From the NCBI RefSeq assembly GCF_003254645.1, contig NZ_PNFD01000004.1, positions 124,001-188,000 of the forward strand: DNA of 64,000 bases, in the 5' to 3' direction. The position numbers and the translations under genes were made by a program. Under the pieces are notes generated by a model, which searched no databases, was not told the DNA's origin, and was given only the letters and a program-made list of their open reading frames with translations. This document shows positions 7,275 to 19,685 of the stretch, piece after piece. The DNA is from Microbacterium suaedae (GTDB taxonomy: Bacteria; Actinomycetota; Actinomycetes; Actinomycetales; Microbacteriaceae). Numbering within the stretch: the stretch's first letter is position 1; each line of letters opens with the position of its first letter.

Positions 7275-9086
7275 ATGACAGACGTGGCCCGATCCTTCAC
7301 CAGTGCGCTCGAGCGGGTGCTCGCCACCCCTGACGAGCCTCCGGAAACGAGCCGCTCCCTCCCCCACCGCGAGGCGATGCTCGTCTCCCAGTTGCAGGCC
7401 ACGCTCGCCAAAGGGCGCCGGCAAGAGCAGACATCGCGTCTGCTCTTCGACACCGCATCGGCGATCACCGAGGCCCATGACATCGACGAGATCCTCCAAC
7501 GCGTGTGCGCGCGCACGCGGTCGCTCCTCGTCACCGACATGGCTTACGTGAGCCTCAACGACGCGTCGACGGGCGAGACCTACATCCGGACGACCGACGG
7601 CATCGTGACCGACACGTATCGACAGATCCGGATGCCGTTCGGATCGGGGATCCTGGGGCAGGCAGCCGCCGGCGGCTCGACGTACGCGATGTCGAGCGAC
7701 TACTCTCACGACGATTCGTTCCCGCATCTGCCGCATATCGACGCCGCTGTCGCAGAGGAGGGCGTGGTCTCGATCCTCGGCACGATGCTGAGGACGTCGG
7801 AGGGTGTGATCGGCGCCCTCATGATCGCCGATCGCTCGACACGTGTGTACTCCTCCGACGTGATCGCGCTGCTGCAGCAGATCGCCGCCCTCGCGTCGGT
7901 GGCGCTCCAGCGCGCCACGTACGTCGACTCACTCACGGATGCCCTCGCCGAGCGCGACCGCGCACGCGAGGAGGCCGACTCGCGGCTGCTGGCGCTCGAG
8001 CGGCTGCAGCGGTTCGACCACGACCTTCTCGAACTTCTGCGCAATGACCGCCCCCTGACGTCCCTCATCGATGCCCTGTCGTCGCACCTCGGCGCGGAGG
8101 TCGCACTGCTGCGCGCCGCCGAACTCGAGGGGGTGCACCGCGCGGCGCGGCGCACCCCCTGGGTGCACGATTGCGACGGCCGGGCCACGACCCTCATGCA
8201 CGCGGTCGCCGGGCGTCGTGTGCTCGGCGCCATCGAGGTGCGCCGGGCCCTCGGGGAAGATGACGCGCGTCTTCTCGAACGCGGTGCGGGCGTGCTGAGC
8301 GCCATGCTGCTGCACGATGAGCGGCGACACGAGGCCGACCGGAAGCTGCAGGATCAGCTCGTCTCCGGAATCGAGACGGCCGACCAGACCGCGTGGCCCA
8401 CGCTCTCTCGCCGTCTCGCTCCCTTCGGGCTCCTCGAGGGAAGTCGGGTCCACGTGCTCTCGGCGCGCGGCCCGGGCAACGCCGACGTGTTCGCGGCGCT
8501 TCGCCCGCTCGTCGAATCACGCGGCGGCGTCATCGGAGAAGTGGGCGGCACAGTGCGCATTGTCAGCGGTGATGTGGGTCCGGATGACGCAGCGCGCATT
8601 CTCAATCCGGGCACGATCCACGCCGCGATTTCGGGGGTCTCGACGACGTTCGCCCGCCAAGACCTCGCCCGCGCTGTGGCGACGACGGAACGCGCCGTGC
8701 GTGCCATGCGCGCGCTCGGAGAGATCGGATTCGCCGACCCGACGCGTGAGCTCGGCCTCGCCGGTCTCGCGCTCTCGCATCTGCCGGACGCCACCGCATC
8801 GCGACTCGCGGAGTCTGCCCTCGGACCTCTCCTCGCGTACGACCGAAAGCGCGGCTCCGACCTCGTCACGACCGCGCGCACGCTGCTCGACAACGACGCC
8901 GACGCGGTCCGAGCGGCGGAGGTGCTGTACCTCCACCCCAACACGGTGCGCCAGCGCATGCGCCGCATCGACGACCTCCTGGGTCCGTCGTGGCGGCACG
9001 GAGCGCGTCGCAGCGAGCTGCACATCGCCCTGCGGATCTGGCACGGTTCGATACCGCCCGATCGCCCGGATCCCTCACCCGAATGA
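7275..9086 (+). CDS. GAF-domain transcriptional regulator with PucR-type C-terminal HTH
   Basis: This 603-residue protein has a GAF sensor domain at about residues 55-200 (LFDTASAITEAHDIDEIL, DMAYVSLND, QIAALASVALQRA). A helical linker and a variable middle region follow. The C-terminal helix-turn-helix of PucR/CdaR regulators is seen at about residues 540-575 (AAEVLYLHPNTVRQRMRRIDDLLG). The start chosen is the ATG at 7275, preceded by AGGAGGAAGG at 7257; an upstream in-frame ATG at 7248 is possible. It is divergent from the catabolic operon and is the likely ligand-responsive regulator of it. Confidence 0.85.
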   Translation: MTDVARSFTSALERVLATPDEPPETSRSLPHREAMLVSQLQATLAKGRRQEQTSRLLFDTASAITEAHDIDEILQRVCARTRSLLVTDMAYVSLNDASTGETYIRTTDGIVTDTYRQIRMPFGSGILGQAAAGGSTYAMSSDYSHDDSFPHLPHIDAAVAEEGVVSILGTMLRTSEGVIGALMIADRSTRVYSSDVIALLQQIAALASVALQRATYVDSLTDALAERDRAREEADSRLLALERLQRFDHDLLELLRNDRPLTSLIDALSSHLGAEVALLRAAELEGVHRAARRTPWVHDCDGRATTLMHAVAGRRVLGAIEVRRALGEDDARLLERGAGVLSAMLLHDERRHEADRKLQDQLVSGIETADQTAWPTLSRRLAPFGLLEGSRVHVLSARGPGNADVFAALRPLVESRGGVIGEVGGTVRIVSGDVGPDDAARILNPGTIHAAISGVSTTFARQDLARAVATTERAVRAMRALGEIGFADPTRELGLAGLALSHLPDATASRLAESALGPLLAYDRKRGSDLVTTARTLLDNDADAVRAAEVLYLHPNTVRQRMRRIDDLLGPSWRHGARRSELHIALRIWHGSIPPDRPDPSPE

Positions 9087-9230
9087 CACAACCGCTCGTA
9101 CCCCACGTTCGGATGCGCAGCGACACCGGCAGTTCTCCTCCCGAACGCACCCAGGGGTGCCCCGCGGTCGTTCCCCGGCACCATATGAGCCACACGACAC
9201 CCCCGGAACGCGGGGTACCACGGGAGGGAA

Positions 9231-9285
9231 CCCCGATGACGACGATGCCCCACGCGCGCGGCGTGGGGCATCGTCGTCATCGGGG
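9231..9285. terminator. bidirectional terminator hairpin between regulator and guaA
   Basis: Two perfectly complementary 25-base arms (9231-9255 and 9261-9285) enclose a 5-base loop. The structure sits 5 bp after the guaA stop and between convergent genes, so it can end transcription from both sides. There is no long T-tract. Confidence 0.85.
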
Positions 9286-9290
9286 TGGAA

Positions 9291-10868
9291 TCACTCCCAC
9301 TCGATGGTCGCCGGGGGCTTGCTCGTGACGTCGAGGGTGACGCGGTTGACCTCGGCGACCTCGTTGGTGATGCGGTTCGAGATCCGTGCGAGCACGTCGT
9401 ACGGCAGACGCGTCCAATCGGCCGTCATCGCGTCCTCGCTCGAGACGGGGCGCAGCACCACCGGGTGGCCGTAGGTGCGGCCGTCGCCCTGCACGCCCAC
9501 GCTGCGCACATCGGCGAGCAGCACGACGGGGCACTGCCAGATCTCGCCGTCCAGGCCCGCAGCCGTGAGCTCCGCGCGTGCGATCGCGTCGGCCGCGCGC
9601 AGGGTCTCGAGACGGTCGTGCGTGACCTCGCCGATGATGCGGATTCCGAGGCCCGGCCCCGGGAACGGCTGACGGCCGACGATCGCCTCGGGCAGGCCGA
9701 GCTCGCGCCCGATCTGGCGCACCTCATCCTTGAACAGCGTGCGCAGCGGCTCGATGAGATCGAAGTCGAGATCGTCGGGCAATCCGCCCACGTTGTGGTG
9801 GCTCTTGATGTTCGCTGTGCCGGATCCGCCGCCCGATTCGACGACGTCGGGGTACAGCGTGCCCTGCACGAGGAACTTGATCGGCTCGCCCTCGGCCTTC
9901 GCCTCGTCGACGAGCTCGCGCTGCACCTTCTCGAACGCGCGGATGAACTCGCGGCCGATGATCTTGCGCTTCTCCTCGGGATCCGTGACACCCGCGAGAT
10001 GGCCGAGGAACGTCTCTTCGGCATCGACCGTGACGAGGCGCACTCCCGTCGAGGCGACGTAGTCCTGCTCGACCTGCTCGCGCTCGCCCTGACGGAGCAG
10101 TCCGTGATCGACGAAGACAGCCGTGAGCTGATCGCCGACGGCGCGGTGCACGAGGGCCGTCGAGACGGCCGAGTCGACGCCGCCCGACAGCGCGGAGATC
10201 ACGCGCGCGGATCCCACCTGCTCACGGATGCGGGCGACCTGCTCGTCGATGACGGATCCGCTGTTCCAGTCAGCGGGAAGACCGGCCGCGCGGTGGAGGA
10301 AGTTCTCGATGACCTGCTGACCGTGGTCGGAGTGCTTCACCTCGGGGTGCCACTGCACGCCGTAGAAGCAAGCCTCGGCGTTCCCGAACGCCGCAACGGG
10401 CGTCGCCTCGGTCGATGCGAGCACGTCGTAGCCGGCGGGGGCCTTCGCGACCGAGTCGCCGTGGCTCATCCACACGTTCTGCGACGTCGGGGTGCCCTCG
10501 AGCAGAACGCCGCCGTCGCCCGCGAGGCTCGCGTCGGTCGCGCCGTACTCGCGCTGGCCGGTCTGCGCGACCTCGCCGCCGAGCGCCTGCGCCATCACCT
10601 GGAAGCCGTAGCAGATGCCGAGCGTCGGGATGCCGAGATCGAACACGCTCGTGTCGAACTGCGGCGCACCCGGCGCGTAGACCGAGCTCGGGCCGCCCGA
10701 AAGGATGATCGCGACGGGGTTCTTCGCCGTCACCTCGGCCGCCGAGATCGTGTGCGGCACGAGCTCACTGAACACGCCGGCCTCGCGCACGCGGCGCGCG
10801 ATCAGCTGGGCGTACTGGGCGCCGAAGTCGACGACCAGAACGGGTCGCTGTGCGGTGTCGGTGCTCAC
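9291..10868 (-). CDS. guaA: GMP synthase (glutamine-hydrolysing)
   Basis: This 525-residue protein has a class I glutamine amidotransferase domain with nucleophile Cys86 in LGICYGFQ. It is followed by an ATP-pyrophosphatase domain with SGGVDS and the C-terminal GMP synthase dimerisation domain. It converts XMP plus glutamine and ATP to GMP, the last step of guanine nucleotide synthesis. guaB, which makes XMP, lies upstream in the same orientation. The GTG start overlaps the stop of the DUF3817 gene by four bases. Confidence 0.97.
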   Translation of the reverse strand: MSTDTAQRPVLVVDFGAQYAQLIARRVREAGVFSELVPHTISAAEVTAKNPVAIILSGGPSSVYAPGAPQFDTSVFDLGIPTLGICYGFQVMAQALGGEVAQTGQREYGATDASLAGDGGVLLEGTPTSQNVWMSHGDSVAKAPAGYDVLASTEATPVAAFGNAEACFYGVQWHPEVKHSDHGQQVIENFLHRAAGLPADWNSGSVIDEQVARIREQVGSARVISALSGGVDSAVSTALVHRAVGDQLTAVFVDHGLLRQGEREQVEQDYVASTGVRLVTVDAEETFLGHLAGVTDPEEKRKIIGREFIRAFEKVQRELVDEAKAEGEPIKFLVQGTLYPDVVESGGGSGTANIKSHHNVGGLPDDLDFDLIEPLRTLFKDEVRQIGRELGLPEAIVGRQPFPGPGLGIRIIGEVTHDRLETLRAADAIARAELTAAGLDGEIWQCPVVLLADVRSVGVQGDGRTYGHPVVLRPVSSEDAMTADWTRLPYDVLARISNRITNEVAEVNRVTLDVTSKPPATIEWE

Positions 10869-11416
10869 GAGGCGGCCTCCTGTGCGGGGTCGGGGGTCAG
10901 GTTCTCACGCGCCGCGCGTTTGGCGGCGGCGCGCTTCTCGCGCTCGGCGAGGTAGGTCTTGACGTCGCGGGCCACGATGCCCTCCATGATGAACGACAGG
11001 AACGGCACGACGCCGCCGCCCGCGAGAAGAAGGAAGCGGCCGAAGCGCCACCGCATGAGGCTCCACAGCCAGAACACGCCCGCGAGATACACGACGTAGA
11101 ACCAGCCGTGCGCGATGAGGATGCCGAGCGAGAGATTGACTCCGCCGCTGCCCTCGCCCGTCGACACGATCTCGCAGCCCCCCGCGCCCATCGCGAACTG
11201 GGAGTACCAGACGCAGTCCCCCGCGGGGATGACGGGGGCGAACCAGAGGAAGCCGCCGGATCCGCCCAGAAAGAGCTCGACGTGCAGCGGCGAGTACTTC
11301 AGGACCATCTCGGCGACGAGCAGGAGCAGGCCGACGCCCGTGATCACGCTCGCGATCTGGTAGAAGCGAAGCGCCGTGCGAATCCTCGGGAAGGTCGCGA
11401 TCCGGGGCTGAGGCAT
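10865..11416 (-). CDS. DUF3817-type integral membrane protein
   Basis: This 183-residue protein has about four membrane helices ([41 protein letters not shown] and others) and a lysine/arginine-rich C-terminal tail. It resembles the actinobacterial DUF3817 family, whose function is unknown and which is often encoded beside guaA. A -10 box TAGACT (11429-11424, minus strand) lies 7 bases before ATG 11416, so the mRNA is probably leaderless. Its last codons overlap the guaA start. Confidence 0.75.
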   Translation of the reverse strand: MPQPRIATFPRIRTALRFYQIASVITGVGLLLLVAEMVLKYSPLHVELFLGGSGGFLWFAPVIPAGDCVWYSQFAMGAGGCEIVSTGEGSGGVNLSLGILIAHGWFYVVYLAGVFWLWSLMRWRFGRFLLLAGGGVVPFLSFIMEGIVARDVKTYLAEREKRAAAKRAARENLTPDPAQEAAS

Positions 11417-11454
11417 GCCCACCAGTCTACGGGGCGGAAACTGTGGGATTCCGC

Positions 11455-12297
11455 CTACTCCTCGTCGAGGTCGTCGGGATCGATGCCCGCGATCTCCTCG
11501 AGCTCCCGTTCCCACGCATCCTTCGCGAGGCGGTACCAGAGGTAGAAGGAGAAGGCCGCGAAGATCGCCCACTCGGCCGCATAGAACAGGTTGAGCCAGT
11601 TGACGGATCCGTCGTCCGACGGCGCGGGCGAGGAGATCGTCTCGAGCCCGGCTTCGGCGATGCCGCCCGTTGCGTCGGCCGCCGCGAGGAACGGGCGGTA
11701 GACCGGCCCGTCGACCTCCGACCACTGGCCAAGCAGAGCGGCCGGCGACATGCGCGTCATCTCGTACGGATCATCGCCCGTGGCGGGCGTCGGCCCTTCA
11801 TCCGCGACGAGGCGGCCCGTGAGTTCGACCGGCTCAGACCCGGCTTCCGCGGCGAACTCCGCCGCCGCTGCCTCCGCCGCCGCGCGATCCGGCGCCCATC
11901 CGATCGCTGTCGCGAGCGACGCGCCCTCCTCGGTCACGAGGCGTCCCGTGACCCAGAAGCCCGCCGCGCCGTCGTTGAAGCGCTCGGACACGACGAGGAA
12001 GTCGGTCGCAGACCAGGCGCCCGTCAGCTCCACGCGCTGCCCGACCAGCGGCCCCGGCAGATAGTCGCCTGTCGCGACCACCTCGTCGATCGGAAGCACA
12101 TTCTCGGTCGCGCCCTCCGGAAGCGGATTCGTCGCGATCGCACGCGAGAGCTGCCACTGCAGCAGCCCCGCGAAGATGCCCGCGACGACGAGGCACAGCA
12201 CCAGCATGCCGATCCAGCGCGGTCGCAGCATGACCTCGCGGAGCGTCGGCGGGAACTCCTGCAGGCTGAGTTCGTCGTGCGCGGAGACGTCGGTCAT
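11455..12297 (-). CDS. SURF1 family cytochrome oxidase biogenesis protein
   Basis: This 280-residue protein has an N-terminal membrane helix at about residues 29-50 (WIGMLVLCLVVAGIFAGLLQWQL) and a long extracytoplasmic domain with GQRVELTGAW and VTGRLVTEEG segments. A second helix near residues 240-262 (AAEWAIFAAFSFYLWYRL) precedes an acidic tail. Two helices flanking an external domain is the SURF1 topology. The family assists assembly of haem-copper cytochrome oxidase. Its ATG overlaps the guaB3 stop by four bases, so a respiratory assembly factor is co-transcribed with purine genes. Confidence 0.85.
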   Translation of the reverse strand: MTDVSAHDELSLQEFPPTLREVMLRPRWIGMLVLCLVVAGIFAGLLQWQLSRAIATNPLPEGATENVLPIDEVVATGDYLPGPLVGQRVELTGAWSATDFLVVSERFNDGAAGFWVTGRLVTEEGASLATAIGWAPDRAAAEAAAAEFAAEAGSEPVELTGRLVADEGPTPATGDDPYEMTRMSPAALLGQWSEVDGPVYRPFLAAADATGGIAEAGLETISSPAPSDDGSVNWLNLFYAAEWAIFAAFSFYLWYRLAKDAWERELEEIAGIDPDDLDEE

Positions 12298-13412
12298 TCG
12301 TAGGGCGTGACGACCACGTCGACGCGCTGGAACTCCTTGAGATCGGAGTATCCGGTCGTCGCCATCGACTTGCGCAGGGCGCCGATGAGGTTCGAGGTGC
12401 CGTCGGCGATCTGCGCCGGGCCGTACAGCACCTCCTCCATCGAGGCGATCTGCTCGACATGCACGCGGCGCCCGCGCGGCAGCGTCGGGTGGTGGGCCTC
12501 CTGGCCCCAGTGGAAGCCGCGACCCGGCGCGTCGGTCGCGCGAGCGAGCGAGACGCCCAGCATGACGGCGTCGGCCCCCATCGCGATCGCCTTGACGAGA
12601 TCGCCCGAGGTCCCCACGCCGCCGTCGGCGATGACGTGCACGTACCGGCCTCCCGACTCGTCCATGTAATCGCGGCGCGCACCCGCGACGTCCGCAACCG
12701 CGGTCGCCATCGGCGTGTGCACGCCGAGAGTGGTGCGGGTCGTCGAGGCGGCGCCGCCGCCGAAGCCGACGAGCACGCCCGCCGCGCCCGTGCGCATGAG
12801 GTGCAGCGCCGCACGGTAGGTGCCCGCTCCGCCGACGATGACGGGCACGTCGAGGTCGTAGATGAACTGCTTGAGGTTCAGCGGCTCGTCGCCGCTCGAG
12901 ACGTGCTCGGCCGAGACTGTCGTGCCGCGGATCACGAAGAGGTCGACGCCCGCGTTCACAACGGTCTCGTAGTGCTCCTGCGTGCGCTGCGGCGAGAGGG
13001 CGCCCGCCGCGACGACGCCCGCATCGCGGATCTCCGCGATGCGCTGCGTGATGAGCTCGGGCCGGATCGGCTCGGCGTACAGCGCCTGCATGCGCTGCGT
13101 CGCCGATTCGGTCGGCAGCGAGGCGATCTCGGCCAGCAGCGGTTCAGGATCCTCGTAACGGGTCCACAGACCCTCGAGGTCGAGCACGCCGAGCGCACCC
13201 ATCCGCCCCAGGGCGATCGCCGACGCGGGGCTCACGACCGAGTCCATCGGCGCACCGAGGATCGGGGTGTCGAAGGTGAAGGCGTCGATCGTCCACGTCG
13301 TCGACACATCGGCGGGGTTGCGGGTACGCCGCGACGGCACCACCGCGATGTCGTCGAAGGTGTATGCGCGCCGGCCGCGCTTGCCGCGCCCGAGTTCGAT
13401 CTCCATGCTCAT
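12294..13412 (-). CDS. guaB3: GuaB3 family IMP dehydrogenase-like protein
   Basis: This 372-residue TIM-barrel protein is like IMP dehydrogenase but lacks the CBS domains. It has TFDDIAVVPSRRTRNP at the start and the phosphate-binding HVIADGGVGTSGD loop. At the position of the catalytic cysteine of GuaB (GPGSICTTR) it has GGGAASTTRTT, so the cysteine nucleophile is absent here. GuaB3 proteins are common in actinobacteria; their exact reaction is not settled from sequence. It follows guaB by 13 bp in the same operon. Confidence 0.85.
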   Translation of the reverse strand: MSMEIELGRGKRGRRAYTFDDIAVVPSRRTRNPADVSTTWTIDAFTFDTPILGAPMDSVVSPASAIALGRMGALGVLDLEGLWTRYEDPEPLLAEIASLPTESATQRMQALYAEPIRPELITQRIAEIRDAGVVAAGALSPQRTQEHYETVVNAGVDLFVIRGTTVSAEHVSSGDEPLNLKQFIYDLDVPVIVGGAGTYRAALHLMRTGAAGVLVGFGGGAASTTRTTLGVHTPMATAVADVAGARRDYMDESGGRYVHVIADGGVGTSGDLVKAIAMGADAVMLGVSLARATDAPGRGFHWGQEAHHPTLPRGRRVHVEQIASMEEVLYGPAQIADGTSNLIGALRKSMATTGYSDLKEFQRVDVVVTPYE

Positions 13413-13425
13413 CGATTCAGCGTCC

Positions 13426-16614
<3,189 letters not shown>

Positions 16615-16618
<4 letters not shown>

Positions 16619-17529
16619 CCGGCGAGCGCCTCCACGATGACCGACGCGTCGTAGCGGATCAGATCGAGATACGTCGGTACGTCCCCGTCCGGCGCCGAGA
16701 GCGAGTCGACGTAGAGGGTTCCGCCGAAGACGGCGTCGGTCGCCTCGACGATCTGCCGCATGGGCCGGTCCGAGACGGTCGACTCACAGAAGACAGCGGG
16801 GACCCCGGCTTCGTCGACGAACTCGATCGTCTCGGCGATCTGCTGCGGGGTCGCCTGCTGCTCCGCGTTGACCGGCCAGATGTACGCCTCCGTCAGCCCC
16901 GCGTCGCGCGCAAGATAGGAGAACGCGCCCTCGCAGGTGACGAGTGCGCGCTCTCCCTCGGGAACGGCCGCGAGAGACTCGACGAGTTCGTCCTGCACCT
17001 CCTGCAGCGATTCGCGGTACGCGGCGCCGTTCGCGGCGTATTCCTCGGCCCCGTCCGGATCGAGCTCGGAGAACGCCGTGACCATGTTGTCAACGTAGAT
17101 CTGGACGTTGAGCGGGCTCATCCACGCATGCGGATTGGGGGTGCCCGCGTACGCGTCCGCCGCGATGTCGATCGGCTCGACGCCGTCCGACACGACGACG
17201 TGCGGCACATCGAGCGGATCGACGAACTGCGCGAACCACGCCTCGAGATTCAGCCCGTTGTCGACGATGAGATCGGCCTCCGTGGCTCGGCGGATGTCGC
17301 CGGGCGTCGGCTCGTACGCGTGGATCTCGGCGCCGACCTTCGTAATCGACTCGACGCGCAGGCGGTCGCCGGCGACCTGCTCGGCGATGTCAGCAAGAAC
17401 CGTGAAGGTCGTGAGGACGACGGGACGGTCGTCGTCGGGTGGTGCGGCCTGAGCGGAGCAGCCGACAAGAGTCGACGAGACGACCGCGGCGACGGTCGCC
17501 GCCGCCCACGACAGGATCGTTTTCGGCAT
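16615..17529 (-). CDS. metal ABC transporter substrate-binding lipoprotein (Zn/Mn type)
   Basis: This 304-residue cluster-9 binding protein has a signal peptide ending in a lipobox (STLVGCSAQ, Cys24), so it is membrane-anchored. Candidate metal ligands are the histidines of EIHAYEPTPGD and NPHAWMSP plus acidic residues near the C-terminus. There is no long His-rich loop, which leans towards manganese but does not decide it. The ATG at 17529 was chosen because a -10 box TATATT sits 6 bases upstream. The ATG itself lies inside one of two palindromic operator-like sites. Confidence 0.9.
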
Positions 17530-17564
17530 ACCGAAAATATAATCTTTCGGCACACCGAAAACAA
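17521..17564 (-). promoter_or_regulatory. leaderless promoter with two tandem metal-repressor-like operators
   Basis: On the minus strand, TTGTTT (17564-17559), a 17-base spacer and TATATT (17541-17536) are followed six bases later by the ATG. Two 16-bp palindromes TTTCGG-N4-CCGAAA lie at 17545-17560 (over the -35 and spacer) and 17521-17536 (over the start codon), with centres 24 bp apart. A metal-responsive DtxR/MntR- or Fur-type repressor is the natural candidate, but the regulator is not encoded in the window. Confidence 0.8.
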
Positions 17565-17584
17565 TCCCGCCGCGCCGTGGATCG

Positions 17585-19081
17585 TCAGCGCCTCCGGGCG
17601 ACGATCCTGCGCCGAGCCGTCAGAACCAGGGCGACGACGAGCACGCCGTACAGCACCAGTGAGATGGGGCTCTGCACGAGCACGCTGGCGTCGCCATCCG
17701 AACTCATCACGGCGTCACGCAGCCCGGTCTCCGCCACGGGCCCGAGCACCATCCCGATGATGAGCGGTGCGATGGGGAAATCGGCGGCGCGCATGAGGAA
17801 CCCGACGATGCCGATGCCGAGGAGCATCAGCAGATCGAAGGTCGACCCCGACGTCGCGTAGATTCCGAGCGCACACAGCACCCCGATGCCCGCGTACAGA
17901 TACGGCCGCGGAACGAGAAGCAGCTTCGCCCACACCATCGCGAACGGCAGATTGATGAGGAGGAGGACGATCATCGCGAGGAAGAAGCTCGCGAGAAGAG
18001 CCCAGACGAGATCGGGCGCGCGCTCAAACAGCAACGGCCCCGGCTGCAGTCCGTACTGCCGGAAGGCGGCAAGCATGATCGCCGCTGTCGCAGAGATGGG
18101 GAGCCCCAATGCGAGGAGCGCCCCCATCGCCATGCCCGTCGTCGCATTGCCCGCGGCTTCGGGCGCAGCGAGCCCCCGGATCGCGCCCCTTCCGAACTGC
18201 GGGTTGCGGCGACGCGCGTCGAGACGCTTCTCGAGCCCGTACGCAAGGAAGGTCGGGATCTCGGCGCCGCCTGCCGGGACGATGCCGAACGGCAGGCCGA
18301 TTACCGTTCCGCGCCCCCAGGCCGGCGCGGCCTCCACGATGTCCTTCCATGCGAGCCAGGTGCGGCCCGACGGGCGGATCATAGCCGACCCCGAACGGTG
18401 TCGTTCGAGACAGCCGACATAGATCACCTCGCCGAGCGCGAGAACCGCGACCGTAACGGTCACGAGCGACACACCGTCGAACAGATCAGGGGATCCGGCC
18501 GTGAAGCGAGGCGCGCCCGAGACCCCATCGATCCCGATGACGGCGATACCGAGCCCGAGGAAGAGCGAGGAGAGACCACGAACCGGGCTGTCCGTGACGA
18601 CCGACGATGTTGCGACGAACGCGAACACGGCGAGCGCGAAGAACTCGGCAGGACCGAAGTGCGTCGAGAGATCCGCGAGCAGAGGCGCCAGGAAGACCAC
18701 GAGGATCGACGCGACGAGGCCTCCGATGAAGGCACCGATAGCCGCTGTCGCGAGAGCCTGCGCCCCGCGACCGTTCTTCGCCATGCGATGCCCCTCGAAT
18801 GTCGAGGCGATCGCAGAGGCCTGCCCCGGCGTATTCATGAGGATGCCCATGGTCGAGTCACCGAAGAGACCACCGAAGTAGACGCCCGCGAACATGATGA
18901 ACGCCGCCGTCGGCTCCAGAGAGAAGGTGACGGGAAGCAGGAGCGCGACGGCCATGGAGGATCCGAGGCCCGGCATGACGCCGACGGCCGTTCCGAGCAG
19001 GCACCCGAAGAGCACCCAGACGAGGTTCTGCCAGGTGAGCGCGCCGGCGAAGCCGTCCGCGAGAAGCTGCAGCGATTCCAT
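17585..19081 (-). CDS. tctA: tripartite tricarboxylate transporter, TctA large permease
   Basis: This 498-residue protein has about 12 membrane helices and the TctA hallmark segments: VGVMPGLGSSMAVALLLPVT near residue 40, GGLFGDSTMGILMNTPG near residue 75, and a second inverted half with GLPFGIVPAGGAEIPTFLAY. It is the large membrane subunit of a solute-binding-protein-dependent, ion-driven carboxylate importer. The gene starts one base after the tctB stop and ends 25 bp from the metal-importer promoter. Confidence 0.93.
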   Translation of the reverse strand: MESLQLLADGFAGALTWQNLVWVLFGCLLGTAVGVMPGLGSSMAVALLLPVTFSLEPTAAFIMFAGVYFGGLFGDSTMGILMNTPGQASAIASTFEGHRMAKNGRGAQALATAAIGAFIGGLVASILVVFLAPLLADLSTHFGPAEFFALAVFAFVATSSVVTDSPVRGLSSLFLGLGIAVIGIDGVSGAPRFTAGSPDLFDGVSLVTVTVAVLALGEVIYVGCLERHRSGSAMIRPSGRTWLAWKDIVEAAPAWGRGTVIGLPFGIVPAGGAEIPTFLAYGLEKRLDARRRNPQFGRGAIRGLAAPEAAGNATTGMAMGALLALGLPISATAAIMLAAFRQYGLQPGPLLFERAPDLVWALLASFFLAMIVLLLINLPFAMVWAKLLLVPRPYLYAGIGVLCALGIYATSGSTFDLLMLLGIGIVGFLMRAADFPIAPLIIGMVLGPVAETGLRDAVMSSDGDASVLVQSPISLVLYGVLVVALVLTARRRIVARRR

Positions 19082-19082
19082 G

Positions 19083-19685
19083 TCAGAAACCCCCTCCGAG
19101 GATGCCGGACGGCAGAGACAGTCCGAGCGCCATGTCGAACGCGATGTACGCGGCCGAGCTCACGCTGAACCCGACGATGAGCGAGAAGATCGGGCGAGCA
19201 GACCCGAATCCCCGCGCGATGCACCAGAACAGCAGACCGGCGCCGATCACCCACCCCAGGATCTGGAGCGAGAGCGTGAATCCCAGGACGGATCCGACGA
19301 TCCATGAGAAGGACTTCCAGTCCATTCCGACGCGTCGGGTGACGAGCGTCGAAGTGCTCTCGGTCGCGGCGTCCTCGTCGTCCGATTCGGCGGTCGCGGG
19401 AACCGGCGCGCGCCAGGCGCGAACCGCGCCGACGACGAGCAGCGCCGCGAGAGCGAAGAGGCCGGCCGTGATGATCGCGGGGAAGAAGCGCGGTCCGGGG
19501 AACGCGGCGCCGGGAGGGATCTCCATCGTCGCGATGCCGATCGCGAGATACACCGCGAAGGCGACGATGAGCGCTGGCATGAGAAGCGCCACCGCAAGCG
19601 TGGCCATGCGCCCCGAACGTACGCCGAAGATGAGGCGCTCACCGACGACCGCCGAGACGGCGGTCGGATTGTGCATTCCGCTCAC
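19083..19685 (-). CDS. tctB: tripartite tricarboxylate transporter, TctB small permease
   Basis: This 200-residue protein has four predicted helices in two pairs separated by an acidic loop (PATAESDDEDAATE). That matches the small TctB subunit in size and topology. The GTG at 19685 overlaps the tctC stop (GTGA); an ATG nine bases downstream (MHNPT) is an alternative. Sequence in this family is weakly conserved, so the call rests on topology and on its place between tctC and tctA. Confidence 0.85.
   Translation of the reverse strand: MSGMHNPTAVSAVVGERLIFGVRSGRMATLAVALLMPALIVAFAVYLAIGIATMEIPPGAAFPGPRFFPAIITAGLFALAALLVVGAVRAWRAPVPATAESDDEDAATESTSTLVTRRVGMDWKSFSWIVGSVLGFTLSLQILGWVIGAGLLFWCIARGFGSARPIFSLIVGFSVSSAAYIAFDMALGLSLPSGILGGGF

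Noticed and set aside
9285..10955. A 556-codon open frame on the plus strand opposite guaA.
   Set aside because: It is a GC-rich shadow of guaA: arginine/alanine-rich composition, no domain, no ribosome site. guaA on the other strand has all catalytic motifs.
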